A stretch of 64,000 nt of DNA from Dermatemys mawii (Eukaryota > Chordata > Testudines > Dermatemydidae), in NCBI GenBank assembly GCA_007922305.1, contig ML677364.1:22675326-22739325 (forward strand), read 5' to 3'. Shown here piece after piece: positions 47,801-59,800 of the stretch; position 1 is the stretch's first letter, and each line of letters opens with the position of its first letter. The position numbers and the translations under genes were made by a program. The notes under the pieces are model-generated. The model did not search any database and was not told where the DNA came from. It saw only the letters and a list, made by a program, of their open reading frames with translations.

Positions 47801-50800
47801 TTTGAAGATGGGGCACAGGGAGCTGGGTTACGGGGGTAAGTGGGGATAGGGAACAGGGTTATGAGGATCAGTTTGGGAGAGGGAGACTTTATAAAATTAT
47901 AATTGGTATTAGGCTGAGATGGACTGAAATATCTGTCAGATTTATCAGCATATTATATTTGAAAAAAGCTTGAATCATCTGAGGCTGGTAATTTCTTGTT
48001 AAATTAGATTTGTTTGCTTGTGTTTCCAGCTCTGGACTTCCTATATTCCTCTTGCTTTGTTTGCCAAACAGCTGTTGGCGGTGCCTAGCTGGGAGCTGCA
48101 TGCTCAGGCGGAGGAGGGGCAGGGGCGGGACCTCATGGAAGGGGTGGAGTGGGGGAGGAGCCAGGGGCAGTGAACGGGGGCACGTGTCAGTGACGTAGCT
48201 TTTGGGCCAGTGCACTAGTCCTCATGCAGCCCTCATGGTCATTTGAGTTTGAGACCCCTGTCCTAGGCCCTGCAGCCTGGGGGTTTCCAGGCCAGAGTTC
48301 CCCCAGCTCCTTTTGCCTCCCCTCAGCCCTGCTCCCTTCAGGGTACCTTATCAGGCTTCCCCAGCAGCCAGGTTTGTTTGCCTCTACAGACAGAGGAGAG
48401 TGTCTCTCTCTCTCTATGGCAGGGTTCTGCAAACTTCCCCCCTCCACGGCCCCTTTCCGCGGCGGGAGAAGTCTGGCGGCCTCTGGGGCGGGTATGTCCG
48501 CCGAAATGCCGCCACAAAAACTGGAAGTTTGGTGCCGCATTTCGGCAGGACCAAAATAGCCCGCCCGGGAATTCAGCGGTCTCCGGGGCGGGCTTGGCAG
48601 TGGCGGCGGGGGCTCACGCACCCCAGTTTGATGACCACTGCTCTATGGAACTGAGCACCAAACTCTGGGCCCTTTTATCAGGGCCAGCTGGGCCGTGATT
48701 GATCCAGCCACAGCTGTGGCTGCTCTGCCCTCAGCTGCTTTCTGTTGCAGCCCTCTGCTGGGCTTCCTTTGCCTAGCCACAGCTCTCATCAGGGCTGTTT
48801 TAAGCCCTTTTTTTTTTTTTTTTTTTTTTTTTTGCTGCAGGAGTGGGGCAGCTGCCCCACTACAGTAGCATTTAAAATTGGTGGATGGTTAAGAAGATTT
48901 GGGGTATGAGAGATAGTCTTTGTTTTAGAGGATATAGAATAGATAAAGTAAAAAAGAAGCAGTAAGAGAGTGATTATGTGTTCTTTCCCTTGCCTCTCCC
49001 CAGTTACAAAAAAGGGTAAGGATAAGGACTCTTCCAAGTACTCTGTTGATCTTTATCCTGTGGTACAGATGTACCAACCTGGGTTGGCTCTAGATTCTAA
49101 TACACAGGAGTTAACAGGTAATCAAAGAATTGAAGAAGAAAGAATTGAAAGAATGAATTATAACTGTAAATCCAGTGGAATGATTTGTGCTGGTAACTTA
49201 TTAATTGAGACTGCTGATACAGAAATTACTTGACCAGCTAGATCATGCTCTACAGAGTGATTATAAAATTGTTATTAAAATTATATCTTGGAACATCAAC
49301 AGCCTCAGAAGTAAAGCTTGTGATCTGGAACTTAAGACTTATTTAATGCAATTTGGATATAATTTTTTTTTTACAAGAAATCTGCCTTATCAAAGATGAA
49401 TCTTTGTATCTCCCAGGCTATGAATTTTGTTTGAAAGGATCCATTAAGCATGTTAAAAAGAGCTAATCAGTTACTAGTCAAACCCTTTTCATTTTGATCA
49501 ATTTACTGCTATAGCTAATGTATTAGTTATGGATAATCCCTATTCACAAGCTTATAGCATCACCTTTCTAGATAATATTTTAATGAATGCTCATTTGATT
49601 CTCCTGTTACAATGAATCTATATGGGCAGAGTTAGAATCTATTATTGAGATCCTGGCTGCTTGGAAATTATCCAGTTCTTATAGGTGATTTTCATGTTTA
49701 ATTAGGTGGGGAAGATAAGGAGCTGCAAAATCTATCAAATAGTACATTTAGTGACCAGTTGCTTGCCCCTCCCCCAAGAAATTCTAAAGATAAAGTAATA
49801 AACTGAGCAGGCTGGATATTTTTGGTGATTTAGGACAGTGGTGGGGCAGTGATGACATAGTGGGTTATTTGACTTACACCTCTCTTAGAGGGGCAAGTGT
49901 GACTGGCTATACTGCAGTTCCAATTTTAAGTTGGCCTTGTTTTACTAAATTTTCAGTGGCCCTTCAATATGATAGTGACTTTCTACCCCTCCAGATTAAT
50001 TTTTGCTCTCTGGTCTCATTACATCAGTTGATCCCTGTTGGATAGTATTTCACTTCTAATTTCAAAGCCTTACATGCAAGGCGAAGTAAGTGGAATCCAT
50101 TGGTTAAATCTAAAATTAAAGAGAATCTCTCCTGCAATTATCAGCTAGGGTGAAAAAAACATCTTTTAGAGATGTGAATATGTCCCTTAATGCGTGTAAT
50201 TATATTGTATATCAATTACAGGTTGATCTAGCTACCAAGAAGGGTTATTCCTTCCCTCTGAAAGATAAAAGAATTTGGTAAGACACAGATAGTTTTCTTT
50301 TTTATGAAAACAGTTAGATGATGGCAAGAGAGCCTGGGAAAGGAAGCTCACAAGATTCCACCCAAAAGCTCATTAATTTTAGGAAGCTTTCCGCCTTATA
50401 GTCCATTCATTCAATCCATACTTTTTTAACTTGCTGGCAAGAATATTGTGGGAGACCATACCAAAAGCTTTGCTAAAGTCAAGATATACTCCTCCCTAGT
50501 CATCTGTCCAAGTTTCCACGTGTAAGCTTTTTTATGTTTAAGCTCACCAAAGATTTTTCTGTTAAGCCAAGCTGGTCGTGTGCCATATTTGCTATTATTT
50601 CTGCATATCGGGATGGTTTGTTCCTGTGCCCTCAGTAAGGCTTCTTTAAAATATAGCTAGCTCTCCTGGTCTCCTTTCTCCCTCAGATTAGCCTTCCAGG
50701 GGATTTTCCCCATCAGTTCCCTGAGGGAGTCAGTGTGATTTTCTGAAGCCCAAGGTCTGTATTCTGCTGCTCTCCTTTCTTTCTTTTGTCAGGATCCTGA

Positions 50801-53800
50801 ACTCAGCCATCTCACTGTCACTGCTACCCAGGTTGCCACCCACTTCTACTTCCCCTACCAATTCTTCCCTGTTTGTGAGCAGCAAGTCAAGAAGATCATG
50901 ACCCCTAGTCAGTTCCTCCAGCATTTGTACGAGGAAGTTGTCCCCAATACTCTCCAAAAACTTTCTGGATTGTCTGTGCACTGCTGTATTGCTCTCCCAG
51001 CAGATATCAGGGTGATTGAAGTCCCCCATGAAAACCAGGGCCTGTGATCTGGTTGTCCGAAGAAAGCCTCATTCTCCAGGTCTGGTGGTCTATAGCAGAT
51101 GCTCACCACAGCATCACACCATCTAATAATATTTCGGCATGGTCATCTCTGGTAGCCTTCATTCCCTGTTTCCTTCCAGATTGGTCTGTAGTATCCAGCG
51201 AGGAAGTTAACTTTTTAATTGATCAGTAATGCTGTAATAAAGCACCAGGGAAGGATTTTATCCCCATAGAAGTATTTAAGGAAAACACTGACTAGTGGGC
51301 ACCTGTTTTGGCTAAACTTTTCTCTAATATAAATAGTACAAGGATTTTCTCCTCAGGTTGGGCTATCAAGATTATTATTCCACTTTATAAAAAAGGAGGA
51401 TGGCAAAGACTCTGGGATTTGCCACCTAGTTAATTTATTGGACTTACACTAGATATCTTTTGGCAACACTAAAGAATTGGGCAAGAAAACGTAATCTGTT
51501 TGCTGAGGAACAAGCTGGTTTTGAAAAGGCTGCTCCACTACAGCTAATTTGTTTTTTCCTATTTGATTCACAAATATGTGTCTCCTTCAGGGGAGGAAAT
51601 TGTATGCAGCTTTTGTTGGTCTAAAATTGACCTTAGATTGTATTGATGGGGATCATGGGGAGCAAATTGGAGATTGCTGGAATAGATCCCTGGTTACTTT
51701 TTCTTTTATGAGCTCTTCAGACAGACAGACAGTGACCAAGATTGGGATAGGCCTGTGGTAAGTAATTGATTCTGTTCCAGTTATGAAGAGGTTTCAACAG
51801 GGCTGTCTTTTAGTTCCTTTTCTTTGTAATTTTTATATTGATGATTTTGTTCTAGCATTATAAGGGGCTCAGCATTTTCCCCCATAAAATCATGAATCAC
51901 ACTGTGACTGTCTTTTTATATGCAAATACGGTTTTGCTGTCACAGGTACCTTTGTGACTGAAGGGTTTTTTAAATGTTTTTGGTTTATACTTGCAATGGG
52001 AAGGTCTCTTGATAAATTATGCCAAAACTAAAGTAATTGTCTTTAGTCAGAGACAGAAGTTGCATAAATGGAAGTTTGATGGCATTATATTAAACAAGTT
52101 AGCTCTTTGGGTATTTGGTTCTCACCAAATGGCTTGTGGGATAAGCATATTCAGGTAACAAAAGAGAAGATCTCAGATTCAGTTAAACACTATTAACATT
52201 TTATCCGGATTCCAGGGGTCATTTTAAGTGTACTAGCCTTTAGAATGTTTGAGGCTAAAGTATGAGCTCAGATTTTCCACGGCACAGAAATGGGGTAGAA
52301 TTGAACCGCTGGGACTGGAACTGATTCCATACAAATTTCTTAGGAAGATTTTGGGTCTGCCAGATAATACAGCAGTCATCCTCCTTAGAGCTAAGACAAG
52401 AATGATCTCTATGTTGTTCAAAGTCCTCAACTGTAGTATATTAATTTTTGGATTTGAATAGGATGGATCCACAGCATTTGCCAAGTTTACACTTAGAGGA
52501 ACAGCTCAGCAGGACTCTAATGTCTTAATGTCCTTGGTTAGAGCATATTCAAAATTCTTTGCATTTTCTGGGTTTCACAGAATGAAAATGATTAGATTTA
52601 AGTTAAAAAAGGTGAAATCCCTGATCAAATCGGGAATAGAGGATATTAAAAAGCAATTGGATATGGCACTTGTCTTTATTTCAGATGTTACCGTGGTTTC
52701 CCCTTGTTAAAAAGAGACTTATGGGTATGCCAGATATTTAGACAGTCTGTAATAACACACTAAGGAGTGCCTTCACAGCTCTCCATTACCTTTTCATGCA
52801 GACAGCTTATTTAGAAGGCTAGTATGCTGGCACTGAGAAGTGTAATCACCCTTGTTCATGCAGTTTAGGGCAGGTGGAAGCTCTAGCCCCTCATTTATTA
52901 CATTGTAATTTGGATAGCCACTTGAGATCAAAAAGCTTTCTGTATTTTGTCCTGGATGCCTTGTTCTATGACCTCTTAAAAAATAGAATATTTGTTAGAA
53001 ACTGGTGGTGTGTCTTTGACACAAGCAGCTGCCCTATTTGCATGGTTAGCCACTAAATAAGGCAAAAGCAAGTGACACGATGATCATATACTCATTAATG
53101 ATGTATATCTTTTATAAAATTTGTATTTATGAGTATTGTAATGTATTATAACTTTTGGGTTTAGTTTTAAGTTTTGTTGTACTATTTTTTTTCCCCTGCA
53201 TTGACCCAAGGCCAAGGTACTATTAATAAACTACTATGGATTTTAATTTCTAATAAATCTTGGGTTTGCTCATGCATAGGGGTTTGTGGAGAACAGGACC
53301 ATGCTGACTCTCCTCCACATCTCACTGATAGAGTATATTGTCATCAGTGAAAAGATTAATTTAAGTTTGACAATGTGAAGGAAAAGGGAAGCAATGTAGT
53401 TATATATGTCTAATGTATGAGCTGGCTTACTCATTAACTGTTTTTTTTAGTACAGAAAAGCTAGTTTATTCTGCTCTGCAGTCATAAAATATAAAAACTT
53501 AGTTTCTTATTGTAATGATCTATTAAACTTCAGATTTTATATCTTAACTGTGAAGGTGAAGAAGATTATTTTGAAAGGGTTATTTGAAAGCTTTGTTAGG
53601 CTATTTTTAAACTTATAAAATCCATACGGGGTGTGAATACTAAGTAGGCTATTAGAAACAGCCACCCCTTTAAGACCACATTACATATAACATTTGTGCC
53701 TTTAAATTATTTTATTGAAATGAATCCTTTGGCTGAAGTAATGAGGAAAGACTGTTCATTAACTCTGCACCTCTGTTGTAGTAATTCAGGAAACAAGAAG

Positions 53801-56800
53801 TATGCCTCAAAACTACTGTGGATTAAAACAGTTAAAGAGGAGGACCTGAACTGTAATTATACCTGTCTCTTGAAAACTACAAATAAGGCACAAATCAAAA
53901 TATTTAAACTGAAGAAAGGTACAGTATGACATAATACTCTTACTTCCGCTATTTAATGAGTTACATATACTATATGTAGGCTTGGAAGGATTAGTTTTTT
54001 ATAGGTAAATGTTGATTTCACTGTACACACACAGACTGATGACAATATATTTCCATCTATAATAATCAAAATGTATGGCTAGGCAAACTAAAAAAAATGC
54101 TGCTTAAGAACTTATTAAAATTTCATTTAATGTATATTTTGTATGTGAAGTTGACAATTTGTATTTTAATGGTTACAAATTTGTGAATCTCAAAGTCTAC
54201 TGTTATTAAAACTTGTCTGAACCCTTCCACATAATTTCCCAAAACTGTGAAAATTTAAATCCATAAAAATAAAAAAATGCTTACAAATAAACATTGATGT
54301 CATCCATTGAAATTCCCTCCTTCCCCCAAATTATGCCAAACCTAACTATATCCTTTATGAATCAGAGCTTTTTAAGTTAAAGCCTGGGGGAGGGGTGTTT
54401 CTCTGCACCCCTATTAGTACCCCCCAAAGATCCCATCTCCACCGTTTCCTCCTGTGTATCTCCTTCTGGCTGAGGAAAACTGGTTTCAACACTACATGGC
54501 ACACATGTTGTCTTGGTTACTGAGCTAATTACACCACTGTCCCTTTTCAGGGTCTCTCTGCATCGGACTGAACTTAGTAGTTACAGAAGTAGATATAAAA
54601 TAAGAGTCCTACAGGCATATTCCCTTACCTAAGTATAATCTCTCTATCCATAGCTCAGGCAGGCCTGACTTATTCCCTACCTCTGAGTTCAGAGAAGCAG
54701 CCTACAGTGCTTGCGGTCTTCTCCCTCTATCTCTGTGAATATGTCTACACTACAATTGCAGGGTATGATTGCAACTTGAGTAGACATAGCTGAGCTAGCT
54801 TTAAGAGAGCAAGTCAAACTGCAGCAGCATGAGCTTCAGTACCATCTAGTTCCACAAGAAATTACCCAGGATCCCAGGTGGGTTTAGACAGCTCATGCAG
54901 AAGTGAATGCTGTCACAGCTTCACTGCTCCAGTACCCAAGCCATCTAGATTACAGCTAATTTAGGTATGTCTACTCAAACTGCAGTCACACCCTGTGAAT
55001 ACAGTACAGACATACCCTATGTCTCTCTCATATTGAGAAGGTGGGGTGTGTTAATATCTTTCATTAGACCAACTTCTGTTGGTGAGAGAGACAAGCTTTT
55101 GAACTTCCACAGAAGCTCTTCTTCAAGCTTGTCTCTCTCACCAACAGAAGCTGCATCAATAAAAGACATTACTACCTCACCCATCTAGTCTCTCTAATAT
55201 CCTGGGACCGACACAGCTACAACAACACTGCATAAAGATATCTCAGTCAGACTATTAGCCTTTTCACTGACATATCCTGGCTACCAAAACATCCTGTCCT
55301 CGATACAGCCAACTAGGTCAATTCTCCCACCAATTGATGGGCCAGCCATTGTTCTCTTCTAACTCCTTTGAATCTATGTGTGTGAGGCTCATGTATCTCT
55401 GTCATAGTCTTACCTTTCCTGCCAGGTTCTGCAATAACCCCTTTACAGCCTCCTGTGGTTTAGCTCTATTCAGTCAAACAGCATTACAAAGCCGAATGGA
55501 GAAACTGCGTCATGCACAATATTCATCAATAGTGTGACATTTTGGGGTTCTCTCAGACCAGTTGGGGGTTCTGTCACTGTCTTCCCTGTAACTTTGGGGG
55601 CCATTGTGCTGTGTAGCAAGGATTCGATGCCCTGACATCAGTAGCCTACCCACAAGCATAAGGACTCTCTCTAGTTCTTTACCAGGTTAGTTTCTCTCCG
55701 CAGAGAGACACCAACAACCTCCCTGTTATCAGCCTCCCTGTTATCAGGTCATTCTGGCATGTACATTCCACATCGTTTGCACAACAGAGACCTGCTTGGA
55801 ATAAAAATACAAAGTTTATTTCATAGAAAAACAACAGATTCAAAGTTGAAATCAGAAGAGAAAGCAAACATAAAACATTACACAGAAAATAAACATAAAG
55901 AAAAAACAAAGCTGCAACCTCAGGCTTCACATTTTCATATTAGGCAAGATCCCCTTTCTAATAAGAGTTACCTATTGCCTTAAAATGGCTCCCCAGTGTA
56001 CCCCCTGGGGATCCAATGTTGATGAACAGCCTTCTGCCTCCAGACTGTCCTTTCAGTTCTGGATGCTCTTCAGTTCAAATCCTTTCCATTTTAAAGGGTT
56101 TTGCAATGTTTTTCCTTCAGCCATTATAGATATCAAAGTGGGGAAAACGCTCTCCTTTCTTAGGCTATGCTTACACAGTGCATACTGTGCACAGCCGCTG
56201 TAAGGCATGCAGCGTAGCTGCTCTTTGTCAGCAGCAGAGAGCTCCCAACCAGGGAGGGTAGCTATTTCGGTTGGAGAGCATCTCTTGACAACAAAGCGCT
56301 GTCCACACCGGTGCTTTTCGTCGGTAAGACTTTTGTGTAGACATAGCCTTCATTTGTGAAGACTGGGGTTTTCCTTTCAGTTTCAAGCTGTTCCCATTTG
56401 CTCTGATGATTCCTCACTGTGTTTTTCCTGGGTTGGACAATGGCTAGGTGCTTGAAACCAGTTTTGTCTAGTTGGGGAGGTCCCCCGCTCCCTGCCTGGT
56501 TTTTTTACTGTCCAGTTGGGAGGTGATGTGCAAGTTGCACCACAGTTACAATTACAGTTTTTGACATTTGTATGTATATGGAAATACATACCTTCATAAC
56601 CATAATCTGGATATGTATCTCGTGATGACTGTTAAGTTCAGTGCATTAGAAGCTTCCATGAAAGATCTTACTTGATATACTCTTACAGTACAATAACATA
56701 GTATGTAATCAGTTGGTCTAACCACTTATTTTAGTGGATTTAAACCTTCTGTTCTCCCCTTGGAAACATGAAAATCCACAGGTGTGAAAGAAGGCTGGAG

Positions 56801-59800
56801 AGTCCTAAAAGACACTTTATAATAAAGGCATAGTAGATAGAATATCAGCTATGGTGAAAAATAAAATACAAGGAAAATGAAGTGACCAGTTAGCTTCCCA
56901 AAGGACTGCTGAAAGATATATGGGTTTAAAATCTGTACTGGGAATGGGAAAAAGGGAGGGGAATAACCAAACTAATTATAAAGTTGGGTAGTGTAAGGCT
57001 TACATAAGGAAAAGACAATGGAAGCAAAAAAAAAAAAAAAGCGGGGGGTGCAGAATGAGTCAATGCGAGCCAAAGTGATTACAGGGAATAAGGTGGCCTT
57101 TTACATATATAGTGACGGGGATGGGGGAGAACAGTAGAGAGAAAATTACCTAGTAGAGGTCGAAATCAGTGCTAGTTCAGAAGTGGTTGTTACTCAATTG
57201 CCTAGTTAAAATGTACCTTTAATTCACATACGTGCACACGAAAGCGGTGTGAATAGCTTGAAAAAAATAAAGAATAGACATAAAAACTATTGATAAAAAC
57301 AGGTGAGGGAAAACTTGAGAACACAGTCATATTGGCAGTTTGGGATGATATGCATCCTAGAGTACTCAGAGGGAAATTCATTTCACTCCTCTAAGTCTCA
57401 GTCTGTTAGGCTTTATGTGGGCGAAGTGTGGGGCTGAGGGACTTAAAATATGTCTCCTAATTTGGGGCCAGGAACAGACTGGCAGTCTATGGAGTAAACC
57501 TTGAAAGCTTTGTCCAGTGTTTCATTCCCCATTTCAGTACAAACTGATGGATAGCCACATGAGACACTACCAGGAAAGGATTCACACAGGAAGTAGAGTT
57601 CTCTAGTTCTAGCTGTCAGATAATAATGACTATTACTAAGAAAAATCATGTTATGAGCCACTTGTGTCACAAAGTTGTAATTTCTTGGGCTTTTGTTTTA
57701 CAGGGAGTCCTCCAGATCTTCCCCGACATGTATTTACTACTGGAATAATCGTGGCTGTATTCTTTTCACTTGTTCTTGTGCTCCTGGTGGTTCTCTCTGT
57801 GATATTCAGGGTTGACTTAGTTTTATTTTACAGGGACATCACTGGAAAAGATGACACAATAGGAGGTAGGGTTTGGCAAATGTTGCCATTGTAACAAGTT
57901 TATTTAGTGATATGAAACTATTAATAAAATAGTGTACTCTGGCTTCAGGTAGGTTCTATAAAATAATGAGATGGACACAAAAGAAAATCCAGGAGAAGAC
58001 AATATTGCATAGGAACAGATGAAGAGGGGTAAACAAAGCAAGACTTGGCTAGGAGAGAAGTGTCTGGGAGTGGGAGAAAATAGCAAAGGTGACAGTTTTT
58101 GTCCTATAAAGTCCTAAATAGCCTAGGACCCACCTACTTGAGAGAGCCCCTCTTTCACATGTCATAGTGCCACAGCAGAGATCAGCTAGAAGTGTTCAAG
58201 ATGGAATTCTCTCAGTAGAAATGGGGTGGGCCACTTTTTTGTGCATGCCCTGGGACTTGCTTCACGGCCCTTGATCTGAGGTAGCCTTAATTTGTTGAGC
58301 TATAAGCTATCCTTTTTGGGAGATGCTGCTTGAGGAAACTATATTTGAGGAGGACAAGGTGCTATCTCTCATTGTTCAGTTTTAAGGTTTAATTAATTGC
58401 TATATATGGTGGCAGTTGCTGCTGAATTTGTTTTTATGTTTTGATGTGTGTGTGTGACTAACTGCCAACAACACTTATTTCTTGGGAAGGTGCCTTTTTT
58501 GTTATGCTATTATAAATCAAAATGCATAAAATAAAATATATCCTGATTTTTTTTCCTTTTGACAATCTCCACACTGCAGTGGAATAATAATATACATTAA
58601 TGGAATAATAATAATACCTAGCTCTTATATAGCACTTTTTCATTAGTAAATCTCAAAATGGTTCGCAGTCTTTAATGTAGAAGAGGAACTGAAAGAAACC
58701 TGGAATCCCACAATGCTAGTTTTTACGGACTTCCACTTTTCAGGGTAAAATCACATTTGAATGATGCAAGATTCTATCAATAAGTTCAGTGTAACTAGGT
58801 ATGATTGGTGCTGGTCAAGAAATTTCACATTTCAATCATTTTCAACAAAAAAGGGACACAGTTTTTGCAACCGTTTGGGAAAACAAAGTGGGAAGATCTA
58901 CTTGTGTCAGATTGAAATTGATCCTAGGTATTTTATGTGAAAGGTGACTGGACAGATGGATGAGATAAAGCTCTTATCTCAAAATTGTTGCCAGTAGGGC
59001 AGTAGTTATAAGGGTCAGGAGTGAAGGATCAGCTATCATATGTATAATGGGTCAGATCAGTTCAATCACCAACAGAACAAAAATTGTTCATTTTTTTCCA
59101 GATGGAAAAGAATATGATGCTTTTGTGTCGTACCTGAAAGACTCCGTATCTACCAATGTGGAAGAAAGAAAATTTGCTCTAGAGATATTGCCCAGGACAT
59201 TAGAAGACCATTTTGGTTACAAATTGTGTATATTTGAGCGGGATGTATTTCCTGGAGGAGGTAAGCAAATGTAATGTCCTTGGTGTTAAGCTGGTACAAA
59301 ACTCTCACAAAGAGGCCAGGATCTGTATTTAGAAAGATCTCTGCAAATGTGGCATTTTTGCTTAAAGTGTCTCATTTTCAAAGGGGGTTCTATTTTGAGG
59401 TGCAAATGACAGAATATATACATAAAATGACATGCATGCAAAATCAGAGGCTGTTTAGAAAGTTTAGACTTATTCTGTCCTTCATTTTAGTGTGTGGTGA
59501 TAACCAAAAGAAGACTTTGAGCCAAAGGCTATTGAAATTAATGGAAAGGTTCCTATTGACTTGAATGGTCTTTGGATCATCCAGATACATCTTAGCCACA
59601 GTGCATAGAGGAGGATGGGGAAGTACTGGCTCTATGACATGCATGCTCTTTCCCCTCCTAGAACATGAAAGGCCTGCAGAATTGGGCATCCATAGCTTTC
59701 AGAGACAAGAATGAGAGAGGGTGGAGAATGGTAGTCGCAGCTGTCTCTCAGGCTCTCAGGCATACAAACTGTGACTTAACGCTTCTTCAAGCATCATTAA

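Larger units (their letters stand above)
46577..48864 (+). mobile_element. Solo LTR interrupted by two hAT elements
   Basis: It starts TGTAAGCGTG and ends CCACTACA, with GTAGC directly before (46572-46576) and after (48865-48869): a perfect 5-bp target duplication and TG...CA ends. Removing the two nested hAT elements and one copy of each of their 8-bp duplications leaves about 771 bp, almost the length of the solo LTR at 20208-20982. It has a 26-T run at 48808-48833. No internal retroviral genes are present. Orientation is provisional. Confidence 0.8.
53919..57703 (+). other. IL18R1 intron 7 with repeats
   Basis: The intron contains AATAAA hexamers at 54268-54273 and 54286-54291, a MITE at 54736-55019, a retroposon tail with a perfect hairpin (55020-55230), a tandem 15-bp duplication (cctccctgttatcag at 55718-55747), and a MITE at 56163-56348. 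A poly-A tract occurs near 57026-57040. No exon is recognised between the named elements. Confidence 0.6.

Noticed and set aside
48224..48698. Several overlapping open frames of more than 100 codons
   Set aside because: They lie across the nested LTR and hAT junctions and are GC-rich chance frames.
20208..48864. The two LTRs as ends of one giant provirus
   Set aside because: Each has its own target duplication and different termini, and genes lie between them.
53789..53918. Alternative acceptor (ttcag, 53784-53788) for IL18R1 exon 7
   Set aside because: It would shift the frame relative to exon 6; the acceptor at 53780-53781 keeps it.
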